A stretch of DNA of 64,000 nt. Origin: Propionivibrio sp. Its GTDB lineage: Bacteria > Pseudomonadota > Gammaproteobacteria > Burkholderiales > Rhodocyclaceae. How positions within the stretch are numbered: the first letter of the stretch is position 1; every line of letters starts with the position of its first letter. The translations under genes were made by a program, and so were the position numbers. The stretch is from the NCBI RefSeq assembly GCF_016790145.1, contig NZ_JAEUOI010000047.1, positions 1-64,000 of the forward strand, given 5' to 3'. Positions 8,185 to 17,435 of the stretch are shown piece after piece. A model generated the notes under the pieces. That model saw only the letters and a program-made list of their open reading frames with translations, had not been told where the DNA came from and did no database searches.

Positions 8185-9471
8185 CTAGACGCCCAGCAGC
8201 AGGCGGGCCGGGTCTTCCAGCGCTTCCTTCATGGCGACCAGACCGAGTACCGCTTCGCGCCCGTCGATGATGCGGTGGTCATAGGACATGGCGAGATAGT
8301 TGATCGGACGAACAACCACCTGACCGTTTTCGACGACCGCCCGATCCTTGGTGGCATGAATGCCGAGAATCGCCGATTGCGGCGGGTTGATGATCGGCGT
8401 CGACAGCATCGAACCGAAAATGCCGCCGTTCGATATCGAGAAGGTGCCGCCGGTCAGGTCTTCCATCGACAGCTTGCCGTCCTTAGCTTTCTGGCCAAAA
8501 TCGCCAATGGTCTTCTCGATGTCGGCAATGCTCATCTGGTCGGCATCGCGCAGGATCGGTACCACCAGACCGCGCGGGCTGCCGACGGCAATACCGATGT
8601 CGATGTAGCCGTGATAGACAATATCGGTGCCGTCAACCGAGGCGTTGATGATCGGGAACTTCTGCAGGGCAGCAACGGCGGCCTTGACGAAGAAGCCCAT
8701 GAAGCCGAGACGGACACCGTGCGCCTTTTCGAACTTGTCGCCATACTGCTTGCGCAAGGCCATGACCGGAGCCATGTTGACCTCGTTGAAGGTGGTCAGG
8801 ATGGCGTTGGTCGATTGCGACTGAACCAGCCGCTCGGCGACTCGCGCGCGCAGACGCGACATCGGCACACGCTGCTCCGGACGATCACCCAGCGCGAGCG
8901 TTACGCTCGGCGCGGGCGCCAGGGTAACGGCCGACTTTACAGAAGAAGGTGCAGGAGGCGGCGTTCCAGGCGCTGGCGTTGTAGCTGCTTTGGCCTTTGC
9001 CGCCAGTGCGTCTTCCTTGGTCACGCGACCGCCGCGACCGCTACCGGCCACATCTGCAGCGGCGACCCCTTTTTCGTCGAGAATCTTGCGCGCGGCCGGC
9101 ATCGCCACGCCGGCGCCCGGCGCTCCGGCAGCCGGCCTCGATGCCGGGCTGGCGGCGGGCGCGGGCGGTGCAGCAGGCGGTGCGGCAGGCGCGGCCTTGG
9201 CCGGCGACGCGGACGACGCTACCGTAGCCGTGCCCTCGGTATCGATTCGGGCAATCAGTTCACCGGCCACGACCGTGTCGCCATTCTGCTTGATGATTTC
9301 TGCCAGCACGCCGCTCGCGGAGGCCGGTAGCTCAAGAACGACCTTGTCGGTCTCGATATCGATCAGGTTCTCGTCTCTCGCTACGGCTTCACCGACCTGC
9401 TTGTGCCAGGTCACAAGGGTCGCTTCGGCGACGGACTCTGATAGCTGCGGAACTTTGACGTCGATGATCAT
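8185..9471 (-). CDS. sucB: dihydrolipoyllysine-residue succinyltransferase (E2 of 2-oxoglutarate dehydrogenase)
   Basis: A 428-aa protein from the ATG at 9471, which has GGAG at a good distance; a GTG lies two codons upstream. The N-terminal lipoyl domain carries the lipoylated lysine in IETDKVVLE (Lys43). A Pro/Ala-rich linker, the E3-binding domain (AARKILDEKGV ... GSGRGGRVTKEDAL) and the C-terminal catalytic domain follow, the last with YDHRIIDGREAV holding the active His and Asp. It moves the succinyl group from SucA to CoA. The 12-nt gap to sucA shows co-transcription and probable coupling. Confidence 0.97.
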   Translation of the reverse strand: MIIDVKVPQLSESVAEATLVTWHKQVGEAVARDENLIDIETDKVVLELPASASGVLAEIIKQNGDTVVAGELIARIDTEGTATVASSASPAKAAPAAPPAAPPAPAASPASRPAAGAPGAGVAMPAARKILDEKGVAAADVAGSGRGGRVTKEDALAAKAKAATTPAPGTPPPAPSSVKSAVTLAPAPSVTLALGDRPEQRVPMSRLRARVAERLVQSQSTNAILTTFNEVNMAPVMALRKQYGDKFEKAHGVRLGFMGFFVKAAVAALQKFPIINASVDGTDIVYHGYIDIGIAVGSPRGLVVPILRDADQMSIADIEKTIGDFGQKAKDGKLSMEDLTGGTFSISNGGIFGSMLSTPIINPPQSAILGIHATKDRAVVENGQVVVRPINYLAMSYDHRIIDGREAVLGLVAMKEALEDPARLLLGV

Positions 9472-9483
9472 GTTCACTCCGAT

Positions 9484-12324
9484 TCAAGCATATTTATATT
9501 GTTCGATTTCGCCCAGTGCGGACTCGATCAGTGCTTTTTGCTGTGCATTGTGTTTGCTGTAATAGCCCGCCGCCGGGGAAGGAGACGCCGGACGCGACAC
9601 CAGCAACAGATGCTGTTTGCTGTTGAACGAGCGATCAAGATGCTGGCGCGAGGCAATCCAGTACCAGGCACCCTGGTTACGCGGTTCTTCCTGACACCAG
9701 ACGATCTCGGTGGCCTTCGGATACTTCGAGAGTTCGGCGACAAACGATTCCTGCGGGAAGGGATAGAGCTGCTCAAGTCGGGCAATCGCGATCGTCGAGA
9801 TGTTCTTCTCGCGGCGTGCTGCAATAAGATCGTAATAAACCTTGCCGGAACAGAAAATTACGCGTTTGACTTTCTTGGCATCGATCGGATCGACTTCACC
9901 GATCACGCGCTTGAACTCGCCCTTGGTCAGTTCGTCCATGGTCGAGACGGCGTCCTTGTGGCGCAAAAGCGATTTGGGCGTGAACACGATCAACGGCTTG
10001 CGTTGCTTGCGTATGGCCTGCCGGCGCAACATGTGGAAAACCTGCGCCGGCGTCGAGGGCTGGCAGACTTCCATGTTCATCTCGGCGCACAACTGCATGA
10101 AGCGTTCGATGCGTGCCGAGGAGTGTTCCGGCCCCTGACCTTCATACCCATGCGGCAGAAACAGCACGAGACCGCAGGCACGGCCCCATTTCGCTTCGCC
10201 CGATGCGATGAACTGATCGACGACGACTTGAGCGCCATTGAGGAAGTCGCCGAACTGGGCTTCCCAGATCACGAGTTCGAAAGGGTTCGATGTTGAATAG
10301 CCATATTCAAAGGCCAGCACCGCTTCTTCGGAGAGTACGGAATCAAAGCACTGGAAGTGCGCCTGTTTTTCCTGCAGGTTGGCCAGCGGATAATAGGCGC
10401 CTTCGTCCCACGACTCGCGTTTCTGATCGTGCAGCGCAGCGTGACGGTGAAAGAAGGTGCTGCGACCGACGTCCTCACCGGAAATGCGAACGCCATAGCC
10501 GGAAACCAGCAAGGAAGCATAGGCAAGGTTTTCGGCCATGCCCCAGTCGAAGGGAACACTGCCCTGCCCCATCAGGCGACGGTCGTCGATGATTTTCTTG
10601 ACGCGGCTGTGCAGCGTGAAGCTCTCGGGAACCGTCGCCAGCCGGTCTGACAGCCGCTTGATTTCCTTTGCGGGTACGGTGGTATCACAGATCTCGATGT
10701 ATTTCGTCGGCAGGTACGGCGCCCAGTCGATTGTCATCGGATGGGTGTGGCCGGAAATCACCGGGTTGTACAACAACTCCCCGCGATCCAGATGGTCACG
10801 GTAACTCTGGATCATATCCTCTGGCCCATCGCCCGGCAGCACCCCTTCGGCGACCAGTTTGTTGGCGTAGAGCTGGCGTGTACCCGGATGCGCGGATATG
10901 CGCTTGTACATCAGCGGCTGCGTGACCATGGGCTCGTCCTGCTCGTTGTGGCCAAGCTTGCGGAAACACACGATATCAATGACCACATCCTTCTTGAATT
11001 CATGCCTGAACTCGACGGCCAGACGGGTCACCAGAGCCACGGCTTCTGGATCATCGCCATTGACGTGGAAGATCGGCGCATTGGCCATCTTGAAGATGTC
11101 CGTACAGTAGATCGTCGAGCGCAAGTCACGCGGATCGGAGGTGGTGAATCCGATCTGGTTATTGACAACGATGTGTACCGTGCCACCCGTACCATAGCCG
11201 CGGGTCTGCGAGAAATTGAGCATTTCCTGGTTGACGCCCTGACCGGCGACGGCGGCGTCGCCGTGAATCAGCACCGCCACAACCTGATCGCGTCCTTTAC
11301 TACCACGACGGCACTGGCGGGCATAAACGGCACCGGCGACCACCGGGTTAACGATTTCAAGGTGCGAGGGATTGAAAGCCAGCGTCAGGTGGCAGGGGCC
11401 GCCGGGAGTCGAAACGTCGGACGAGTAGCCGAGGTGGTACTTGACGTCACCGGAGGTCAGATCCTGCGCCTTTTTGCCTTCGAACTCGTCGAACAGCATC
11501 GCTGGTTCCTTGCCCAGCGTATTGACCAATACGTTGAGCCGTCCACGGTGCGCCATGCCGACGACGATGTCATCGACACCAACGCTCCCTGCTGTACGAA
11601 TCAACTCGTCCAGTGCAACAATCAGTGACTCGCCGCCCTCGAGCGAAAACCGTTTCTGGCCAACGTAGCGGGTATGCAAATAGCGTTCAAGCGTTTCAGC
11701 AGCGGTCAGGCGCTCAAGAAATCGGAGTTTCTGGGCCGGGGTGTAGGTGCCCTTGCCGCGAATCGGCTCGAAGCGTGCCTGCAGCCAGCGCTTTTCCGCA
11801 ATGTTGTCGATGTACATGTACTCGACAGCAATCAGGCTGCAATAGGTCTCCTTGAGCGCATCGAGAATCTGGCCAAAGGTGGCCCGCTCGGCTACGCCCT
11901 TGAACGAACCGGCGTTGAACGGGGTGTTGATATCGGCATCGGTCAGGCCGTAGAAAGAAGGTTCCAGTTCCTGGAGTACCGGTCTTGTCTGCCGCTTGAG
12001 CGGATCAAGATTGGCCCAGCGCGCTCCGAGCGTGCGGTAGGCACTGACCATTTGTAGAACGCTGACCTGTTTCTTGTCATCCACCGGCATCGATGCAGCA
12101 GCGCGATAGCCGCCTTTCTTTGCCTGTTCGGCAAAGGCGTTGACTACCGGCAGATGCGGAACATCGCGGGCTACCGTGCCGGGCAGTTGCGCCAGCTTGT
12201 CGAAGTAGTCACGCCACTCGCCAGAAACAGAGGCGGGATTATCGAGATAGTTTTCGTAGAGTTCTTCCACGAAGGGGGCATTGCCGCCGAACAACAAAGA
12301 GGTTCCGAACAACTGATTCATCAT
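9484..12324 (-). CDS. sucA: 2-oxoglutarate dehydrogenase E1 component
   Basis: A 946-aa thiamine-diphosphate enzyme of the usual length. The N-terminal FGGNAPFVEELYENYL segment anchors E1 to the complex. Core landmarks are GMAHRGRLNVLVN, the ThDP-binding GDAAVAGQGVNQE ... VNNQIGFTT region, and the transketolase-like C-terminal half with FLPHGYEGQGPEHSSAR. It decarboxylates 2-oxoglutarate and succinylates the lipoyl group of SucB. Two ATG codons stand in tandem at the start. A strong hairpin terminator for gltA lies just upstream, so sucAB-lpdA likely has its own promoter in 12325-12395 or depends on read-through. Confidence 0.97.
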   Translation of the reverse strand: MMNQLFGTSLLFGGNAPFVEELYENYLDNPASVSGEWRDYFDKLAQLPGTVARDVPHLPVVNAFAEQAKKGGYRAAASMPVDDKKQVSVLQMVSAYRTLGARWANLDPLKRQTRPVLQELEPSFYGLTDADINTPFNAGSFKGVAERATFGQILDALKETYCSLIAVEYMYIDNIAEKRWLQARFEPIRGKGTYTPAQKLRFLERLTAAETLERYLHTRYVGQKRFSLEGGESLIVALDELIRTAGSVGVDDIVVGMAHRGRLNVLVNTLGKEPAMLFDEFEGKKAQDLTSGDVKYHLGYSSDVSTPGGPCHLTLAFNPSHLEIVNPVVAGAVYARQCRRGSKGRDQVVAVLIHGDAAVAGQGVNQEMLNFSQTRGYGTGGTVHIVVNNQIGFTTSDPRDLRSTIYCTDIFKMANAPIFHVNGDDPEAVALVTRLAVEFRHEFKKDVVIDIVCFRKLGHNEQDEPMVTQPLMYKRISAHPGTRQLYANKLVAEGVLPGDGPEDMIQSYRDHLDRGELLYNPVISGHTHPMTIDWAPYLPTKYIEICDTTVPAKEIKRLSDRLATVPESFTLHSRVKKIIDDRRLMGQGSVPFDWGMAENLAYASLLVSGYGVRISGEDVGRSTFFHRHAALHDQKRESWDEGAYYPLANLQEKQAHFQCFDSVLSEEAVLAFEYGYSTSNPFELVIWEAQFGDFLNGAQVVVDQFIASGEAKWGRACGLVLFLPHGYEGQGPEHSSARIERFMQLCAEMNMEVCQPSTPAQVFHMLRRQAIRKQRKPLIVFTPKSLLRHKDAVSTMDELTKGEFKRVIGEVDPIDAKKVKRVIFCSGKVYYDLIAARREKNISTIAIARLEQLYPFPQESFVAELSKYPKATEIVWCQEEPRNQGAWYWIASRQHLDRSFNSKQHLLLVSRPASPSPAAGYYSKHNAQQKALIESALGEIEQYKYA

Positions 12325-12395
12325 GGCAGTTACCTGTGGTCAAGGATTCTGGGGCATTCTACCGAGAAGTAGGCCAGCTTTGACACCTGCCGGCC

Positions 12396-12435
12396 AAAAA
12401 AGAAGACAGCGGAAATCAGCGCTGCCTTCTTTTTT
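12396..12435 (-). terminator. terminator after gltA
   Basis: Near-symmetrical stem with A-rich and T-rich flanks: GAAGGCAGC pairs with GCTGTCTTC across a loop of about 9 nt, and on the minus strand it is followed by TTTTTT. It begins directly after the gltA stop codon. The A-tract opposite could let it act in both directions. Confidence 0.75.
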
Positions 12436-12436
12436 C

Positions 12437-13732
12437 CTAGCGCCTGTCAAGCGGCGGAACGTCGCGTGCAGGCGTTCCGATATAAAGTTGACGCGGGCGA
12501 CCGATCTTGTATTCCGGATCGGCAATCATCTCCTCCCACTGCACCATCCAGCCAACCGTGCGCGCCAGCGCGAAGATGCAGGTGAACATCGAGGTCGGAA
12601 TGCCAATGGCCTTCTGTACGATACCCGAGTAGAAATCGACGTTCGGATAGAGCTTCTTCTCGATGAAGTATTCGTCTTCCAGTGCGATTTTTTCCAGTTC
12701 CATGGCCAGCTTGAACAGGCGGTCGTTCTGCAGGCCCTGCTCCTTCAGAACGTCGGCGCAGACCTTGCGCATCAAGGTAGCGCGCGGATCGAAGTTCTTG
12801 TAGACGCGGTGGCCAAAGCCCATGAGCTTGAAGGGATCGTCCTTGTCCTTGGCACGCTTGATGAACTCGGGAACGCGCGATACATCACCGATCTCTTCAA
12901 GCATCTTGAGGCAGGCCTCGTTCGCGCCGCCGTGCGCCGGACCCCACAGACAACCGATTCCCGCCGAAACGCAGGCATACGGATTGGCACCCGAGGACCC
13001 GGCCAGACGTACGGTCGAGGTCGAGGCGTTCTGCTCGTGATCGGCATGCAGGGTGAAGATGGTGTCGAGCGCATGCACCAGAACCGGATTGGGCTTGTAT
13101 TCCTCACACGGCGTAGCGAACATCATGTGCATGAAGTTGGCGGTATAGTCCAGATCATTGCGCGGATACATGAAGGGCTGGCCGGTATGGTACTTGTAGG
13201 CGCAGGCAATAATCGTCGGCAGCTTGGCCACTATCCGGTTGAAGCTGATGTTGCGGTGCTCGGCGTCGGAGAAATCCTCCGCTTCGTGATAGAACGCCGA
13301 CAAGGCGCCGACAACACCGACCAGAACGGCCATCGGATGGGAGTCGCGACGGAAGCCCTGGTAAAACTTGACCATTTGCTCATGCAGCATGGTGTGCTGC
13401 TTGATGGTCGCTTCGAAATCTTTTTTCTGCTTGGCGTTTGGCAGTTCGCTGTGCTTGAGCAGGTAAGCCACATCGAGAAAGTTGCACTTCTCTGCCAGTT
13501 GCTGGATCGGATAGCCGCGATACAGCAGTTCGCCCTTGTCACCGTCAATAAAGGTGATTTTCGAGCAGCACGCGGCGGTGGACAAAAACCCGGAGTCGTA
13601 GGTGAACATCCCGGCCTTGGCACCCAGGCTTCGAATGTCAATACAGTCGTTGCCGATAACCGGCGTCATGATCGGAAAATCGATGGGATCCTGTCCCTCG
13701 ATAGTCAGGGTTGCCTTGCGTTCGGTGGTCAT
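12437..13732 (-). CDS. gltA: citrate synthase
   Basis: A 431-aa type I (hexameric, NADH-regulated class) citrate synthase from the ATG at 13732; a GTG codon precedes it. GGAG lies about 7 nt upstream. Catalytic landmarks are [23 protein letters not shown] and [14 protein letters not shown], giving the active-site His residues, with the Asp expected further on. It condenses acetyl-CoA with oxaloacetate at the entry of the TCA cycle. It follows sdhE by about 70 bp and ends at a strong terminator, so it is probably the last gene of the sdh-gltA transcript. Confidence 0.97.
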   Translation of the reverse strand: MTTERKATLTIEGQDPIDFPIMTPVIGNDCIDIRSLGAKAGMFTYDSGFLSTAACCSKITFIDGDKGELLYRGYPIQQLAEKCNFLDVAYLLKHSELPNAKQKKDFEATIKQHTMLHEQMVKFYQGFRRDSHPMAVLVGVVGALSAFYHEAEDFSDAEHRNISFNRIVAKLPTIIACAYKYHTGQPFMYPRNDLDYTANFMHMMFATPCEEYKPNPVLVHALDTIFTLHADHEQNASTSTVRLAGSSGANPYACVSAGIGCLWGPAHGGANEACLKMLEEIGDVSRVPEFIKRAKDKDDPFKLMGFGHRVYKNFDPRATLMRKVCADVLKEQGLQNDRLFKLAMELEKIALEDEYFIEKKLYPNVDFYSGIVQKAIGIPTSMFTCIFALARTVGWMVQWEEMIADPEYKIGRPRQLYIGTPARDVPPLDRR

Positions 13733-13805
13733 CACAATCTCCGGTTCAGGTTTTTGAAGTCACTTGATCAACGAAAAGCCCCGCTGTCGGGACAGAACCA
13801 ACACT

Positions 13806-14060
13806 TTACTTCACTTTGACGTTACGCAACATGGTCACGACTTCGGCTTGCACCGAATTTTCACACTCGCGCTTGCCCGTAATCAAAGGCCAGAGCTCAA
13901 GATCTTCCATATCGGCCAGCGCGACAAACACCGCCGCCTGTTCCGGAGTCAAGCCTGCGTAATGCTTGTCGAGAAAGCTTCCCAGCAGTATGTCCATCTC
14001 CAGCATGGCGCGGCGCGTACAACGCCAGCGCAGACGGTTCAATTCCGCGCCAGCCTCCAT
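13806..14060 (-). CDS. sdhE: succinate dehydrogenase assembly factor SdhE
   Basis: An 84-aa protein of the SdhE/SDH5 family, which promotes covalent FAD attachment to SdhA. The N-terminal helix L-R-W-x-C-x-R-R-x-M-L-E-x-D and the five-helix pattern fit the family. The conserved R-G-x-x-E motif reads R-A-M-L-E here: glycine is replaced by alanine at a position known to matter for SdhA contact in E. coli. The ATG shares its A with the sdhB stop (TGATG), so the two are translationally coupled. Confidence 0.92.
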   Translation of the reverse strand: MEAGAELNRLRWRCTRRAMLEMDILLGSFLDKHYAGLTPEQAAVFVALADMEDLELWPLITGKRECENSVQAEVVTMLRNVKVK

Positions 14061-14767
14061 CAAATCGCCCGCCTGACCATCATTTCCTTGATCTTGCCGA
14101 TGGCCTGAGTCGGATTCAGCCCCTTGGGACAGACCTCGACACAGTTCATGATGCTGTGGCAGCGGAACAGGCGATACGGATCTTCAAGATCGTCAAGCCG
14201 CGCATTCGTTGCTTCATCGCGCGTATCGGCAATGAAGCGATAGGCGTTCAGCAGGCCGGCCGGACCGACAAATTTATCCGGGTTCCACCAGAACGATGGG
14301 CACGATGTCGAGCAGCAGGCGCAGAGAATGCACTCGTAAAGACCATTGAGTTCTTCACGATCCTCTGGTGTCTGCAGACGTTCGCGGTCCGGCGGCGGCG
14401 AGTCGTTGATCAGGTAGGGCTTGATCGAGTGATATTGCTTGAAGAACTGCGTCATATCGACGATCAGGTCACGAATGACCGGAAGACCCGGCAACGGGCG
14501 CAAGACAACCGGCTGTTTGAGCTCGCTGATCTCGGTCAGACAGGCCAGGCCATTCTTGCCGTTGATGTTCATCGCGTCGGAACCGCAAATCCCCTCACGA
14601 CAAGAACGGCGGTACGAAAGCGAATCATCCTTGGCCTTGAGCTTGGTCAGCACATCGAGCAGTTTGCGGTCGATGGCAGGATCAACCTCGATCGAGATGT
14701 CCTGCATGTAGGGCGCGTTATCCTTGTCAGGATCGTAGCGATAAATCTTGAATTGCATGGTACTCAT
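14060..14767 (-). CDS. sdhB: succinate dehydrogenase iron-sulfur subunit
   Basis: A 235-aa protein of the family's usual size. The plant-ferredoxin domain carries the 2Fe-2S ligands in SCREGICGSDAM ... GLAC. The C-terminal domain has CILCACCSTSCPSFWWN and CHSIMNCVEVCPKGLNP, which hold the 4Fe-4S and 3Fe-4S clusters. It relays electrons from the flavin of SdhA to ubiquinone at SdhCD. It lies 34 bp after sdhA and is coupled to sdhE. Confidence 0.97.
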   Translation of the reverse strand: MSTMQFKIYRYDPDKDNAPYMQDISIEVDPAIDRKLLDVLTKLKAKDDSLSYRRSCREGICGSDAMNINGKNGLACLTEISELKQPVVLRPLPGLPVIRDLIVDMTQFFKQYHSIKPYLINDSPPPDRERLQTPEDREELNGLYECILCACCSTSCPSFWWNPDKFVGPAGLLNAYRFIADTRDEATNARLDDLEDPYRLFRCHSIMNCVEVCPKGLNPTQAIGKIKEMMVRRAI

Positions 14768-14801
14768 AATTCATTGACTCCTGGACGTAAAAGTACCGCG
14801 A

Positions 14802-16586
14802 TCAGTAGGCGCGGGTCTTGAGCGCGATGGTTTCGACGGATAGTGGCTTGAGATTCACCGGCTTGTAGCTCAATCGGTTGCCTTCGCGATGCCACAGGGA
14901 GTGTTTGAGCCATATCTCGTCGTCGCGTCCGTTCGGATTGGCGGCGGTATCCGGCGCATCGTCCCGCACATGCGCACCGCGCGACTCCTTGCGCGCCTCA
15001 GCAGAAACCATGGTCGACTTGGCCACTTCGATCAGGTTGTCGAGTTCAAGCGCTTCGACGCGGGCCGTGTTCCAGGTCTGCGACTTGTCGCCGATCTCGG
15101 TCAGGTGCACCGCTTTCTCGATGTCACAGATCTTGCTCACTCCTTCCACCAGCATGTCCTTGAAGCGGAACACACCGCAGTGCTTCTGCATCGTGCGCTG
15201 CATTTCGAGTCGTGTTTCATTGACGCTGGCACCGCCCTTCTGCGTATTCAGGCGATTCAGACGGGCCAGCGTGCGCTCGGCGAAATCGGCCGGAAGCTCC
15301 TTCAGGTCTTTCGGATCCGCTTTGATGGCTTCAACCACCGAATCACCCGAGGACTTGCCAAACACCAGCAGATCGAGCAGCGAGTTGGTGCCCAGGCGAT
15401 TGGCCCCGTGCACCGAAGCACAAGCGCATTCGCCGGCCGCATAGAAGCCCTTGACGGTGCTGCCATCCGGATTGACGGCCTGGCCGTGGTAATTGGTCGG
15501 AATTCCGCCCATCTGATAATGACAGGTCGGTACCACCGGAATCGGCGCCTTGATCGGGTCGATACCGGCGAACTGGATCGAAATTTCGCGGATACCCGGC
15601 AAACGCTTCATGATCGTCGCCGGATCGAGGTGCGTGATGTCGAGCAGCACGAAGTCCTTGTGCGGCCCGCAGCCGCGACCTTCGTTGATTTCGGTCACCA
15701 TGGCCCGCGAAACGACATCGCGCGAAGCCAGATCCTTGGCGTTAGGGGCGTAGCGTTCCATGAAGCGCTCGTTGTCCGAATTGCGCAGGATGCCGCCTTC
15801 GCCACGCACGCCCTCGGTAATCAGCACGCCGGCACCGGCAACACCGGTCGGATGAAACTGCCAGAACTCCATATCTTCGAGTGCAATACCAGCGCGTGCT
15901 GCCATGCCGAGGCCGTCACCGGTGTTGATGAAGGCATTGGTCGACGAATAGTAGATGCGTCCGGCGCCGCCGGTGGCAAAGATGGTGGCCTTGGCGTGAA
16001 AGGCGACGACATCACCGGTTTCCATTTCCAGCGCGATGACGCCGAGTACCTGCCCTTCCGCGTCACGAATCAGATCAAGCGCCATCCATTCAACGAAAAA
16101 CTGGGTATTGGCCCGCACGTTGCGCTGATAGAGTGCATGCAGCATGGCGTGACCGGTCCGGTCGGCGGCCGCGCAAGCGCGACGAACCGGTTTTTCGCCG
16201 AAGTTGGACATGTGGCCACCGAAGGGCCGCTGATAAATCTTGCCCTCGTCGGTGCGGTCAAATGGCATGCCGAAGTGCTCAAGTTCGACCACCGCCTCGG
16301 GTGCCTTGCGGCACATGTATTCGATGGCATCCTGGTCGCCGAGCCAGTCGGATCCCTTGACGGTGTCGTACATATGCCAGTGCCAATGATCTTCCTCGGA
16401 GTTGCCCAGCGAAGCCGAAACACCACCCTGCGCCGCAACCGTGTGCGAACGCGTAGGAAAAACCTTGGACAGGACAGCGGTCTTCAGGCCGGCTTCGGAA
16501 AGTTGAATGGCGGCGCGTAGACCGGCACCGCCGGCTCCGACGATCACCGCGTCAAACTTGCGAACGGGTATGGTTATCTTGCTCAC
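14802..16586 (-). CDS. sdhA: succinate dehydrogenase flavoprotein subunit
   Basis: A 594-aa catalytic subunit. The N-terminal dinucleotide motif VGAGGAGLRAAIQL is followed by RSHTVAAQGG, whose His48 is the covalent FAD attachment site. The substrate-site HPTG segment is at FWQFHPTGVAGAG, and the C-terminal helical domain ends RAY. It oxidises succinate to fumarate on the cytoplasmic face. It starts directly at the end of sdhD, with one base between, so sdhCDA is a tight unit. Confidence 0.98.
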   Translation of the reverse strand: MSKITIPVRKFDAVIVGAGGAGLRAAIQLSEAGLKTAVLSKVFPTRSHTVAAQGGVSASLGNSEEDHWHWHMYDTVKGSDWLGDQDAIEYMCRKAPEAVVELEHFGMPFDRTDEGKIYQRPFGGHMSNFGEKPVRRACAAADRTGHAMLHALYQRNVRANTQFFVEWMALDLIRDAEGQVLGVIALEMETGDVVAFHAKATIFATGGAGRIYYSSTNAFINTGDGLGMAARAGIALEDMEFWQFHPTGVAGAGVLITEGVRGEGGILRNSDNERFMERYAPNAKDLASRDVVSRAMVTEINEGRGCGPHKDFVLLDITHLDPATIMKRLPGIREISIQFAGIDPIKAPIPVVPTCHYQMGGIPTNYHGQAVNPDGSTVKGFYAAGECACASVHGANRLGTNSLLDLLVFGKSSGDSVVEAIKADPKDLKELPADFAERTLARLNRLNTQKGGASVNETRLEMQRTMQKHCGVFRFKDMLVEGVSKICDIEKAVHLTEIGDKSQTWNTARVEALELDNLIEVAKSTMVSAEARKESRGAHVRDDAPDTAANPNGRDDEIWLKHSLWHREGNRLSYKPVNLKPLSVETIALKTRAY

Positions 16587-16934
16587 TTAAATTCTCCACA
16601 GAATCTGCACGGCCCAGCCGGCATAGCCGACCAGCGCCGTAGCGGTTGCAATCATCAGAAGCAGACGCAAGCCATCCGGCTTGATGTAGTCCATCCAGAT
16701 ATCCCGGATACCGATCCAGACGTGATAGAAAAGGCTGACGAAGCACAGGAAGGTGGCAAACTTCATGAACCCGTTGGCAAAAATGCCGCGCCACGCCGCA
16801 AAGGAATCGGGCCCGACGACAAGTACCACGGCGAAGAAAATGACCGTGTACAGCGCCATGATGATGGCCGTCGCACGCTGGATGACCCAGTCCTTGAGCC
16901 CGTAGTGAGCCCCGACAAGAATTCGATTTACCAT
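16587..16934 (-). CDS. sdhD: succinate dehydrogenase membrane anchor subunit SdhD
   Basis: A 115-aa membrane protein with three hydrophobic helices (about 20-42, 50-75 and 88-112). W-x-I-Q-R-A-T-A near residue 18 and the FYHVWIGIRDIWMDY segment, with the His and Asp near the quinone/heme site, match SdhD anchors. With SdhC it binds heme b and ubiquinone. It overlaps the end of sdhC by 7 nt. Confidence 0.93.
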   Translation of the reverse strand: MVNRILVGAHYGLKDWVIQRATAIIMALYTVIFFAVVLVVGPDSFAAWRGIFANGFMKFATFLCFVSLFYHVWIGIRDIWMDYIKPDGLRLLLMIATATALVGYAGWAVQILWRI

Positions 16935-17320
16935 AGCACCTTCACTCCTATAAGCAGGGTCAGGACGATACTGACTGCAAAAACAATCTTGCTGGAAAGA
17001 CGCGCCGATTCGAGGTCAATTCCCTTGTGCAGATCGAGCAGCAGATAACGGATGCCGGCACAGAAATGATGCAGGTAAAGCCAGATCAGTCCTAAGAGGA
17101 TCAGTTTGACCAATGGATGTGCAGCAATGCTCTTGACTACGGCAAAGGTTTCAGGAGAAGCCAGGCTGCTCTCGAACAACCAGAGGAGAACGGGCAGCAG
17201 CAGGAAAAGAACTGCCCCACTCACACGGTGAAGGATCGACAGGATACCCGGAAGGGGCAATCGGATCGTCATCAGATCGAGGTTTTTTGGTCGCTTCTTC
17301 TTTAAAGTCATTTCTGCCAT
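16928..17320 (-). CDS. sdhC: succinate dehydrogenase cytochrome b556 subunit SdhC
   Basis: A membrane anchor subunit of about 130 aa with three helices. R-P-K-N-L-D-L and ILHRVSGAVLFLLLP (quinone-site Ser and Arg region) are typical, and LHHFCAGIRYLLLD supplies the heme-ligand His. Two ATGs are possible; the second (17320) has AGGGAGA at better spacing than the one at 17326. It is the first gene of the sdh operon and lies downstream of the GntR gene on the same strand. Confidence 0.95.
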   Translation of the reverse strand: MAEMTLKKKRPKNLDLMTIRLPLPGILSILHRVSGAVLFLLLPVLLWLFESSLASPETFAVVKSIAAHPLVKLILLGLIWLYLHHFCAGIRYLLLDLHKGIDLESARLSSKIVFAVSIVLTLLIGVKVLW

Positions 17321-17341
17321 GGACATTCTCCCTGTTGTTAG

Positions 17342-17360
17342 GCGGCCAAAAAATGGCCGC
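17342..17360 (-). promoter_or_regulatory. hairpin in the sdhC 5' leader
   Basis: A perfect stem GCGGCCA/TGGCCGC closes a T-rich loop about 20 bp before the sdhC start. On the minus strand no T-run follows it, so it is not a standard terminator. It could shield the ribosome-binding site or stabilise the mRNA. An AT-rich stretch upstream (17375-17430) probably holds the sdh promoter, but no clear -35/-10 pair was seen. Confidence 0.4.
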
Positions 17361-17435
17361 TTGGACTTGCATTAACCCGAAAATTACAATTCACTACAAA
17401 GCAAACAAATTCAGAAAAAAACGTTATTCCCTGCA

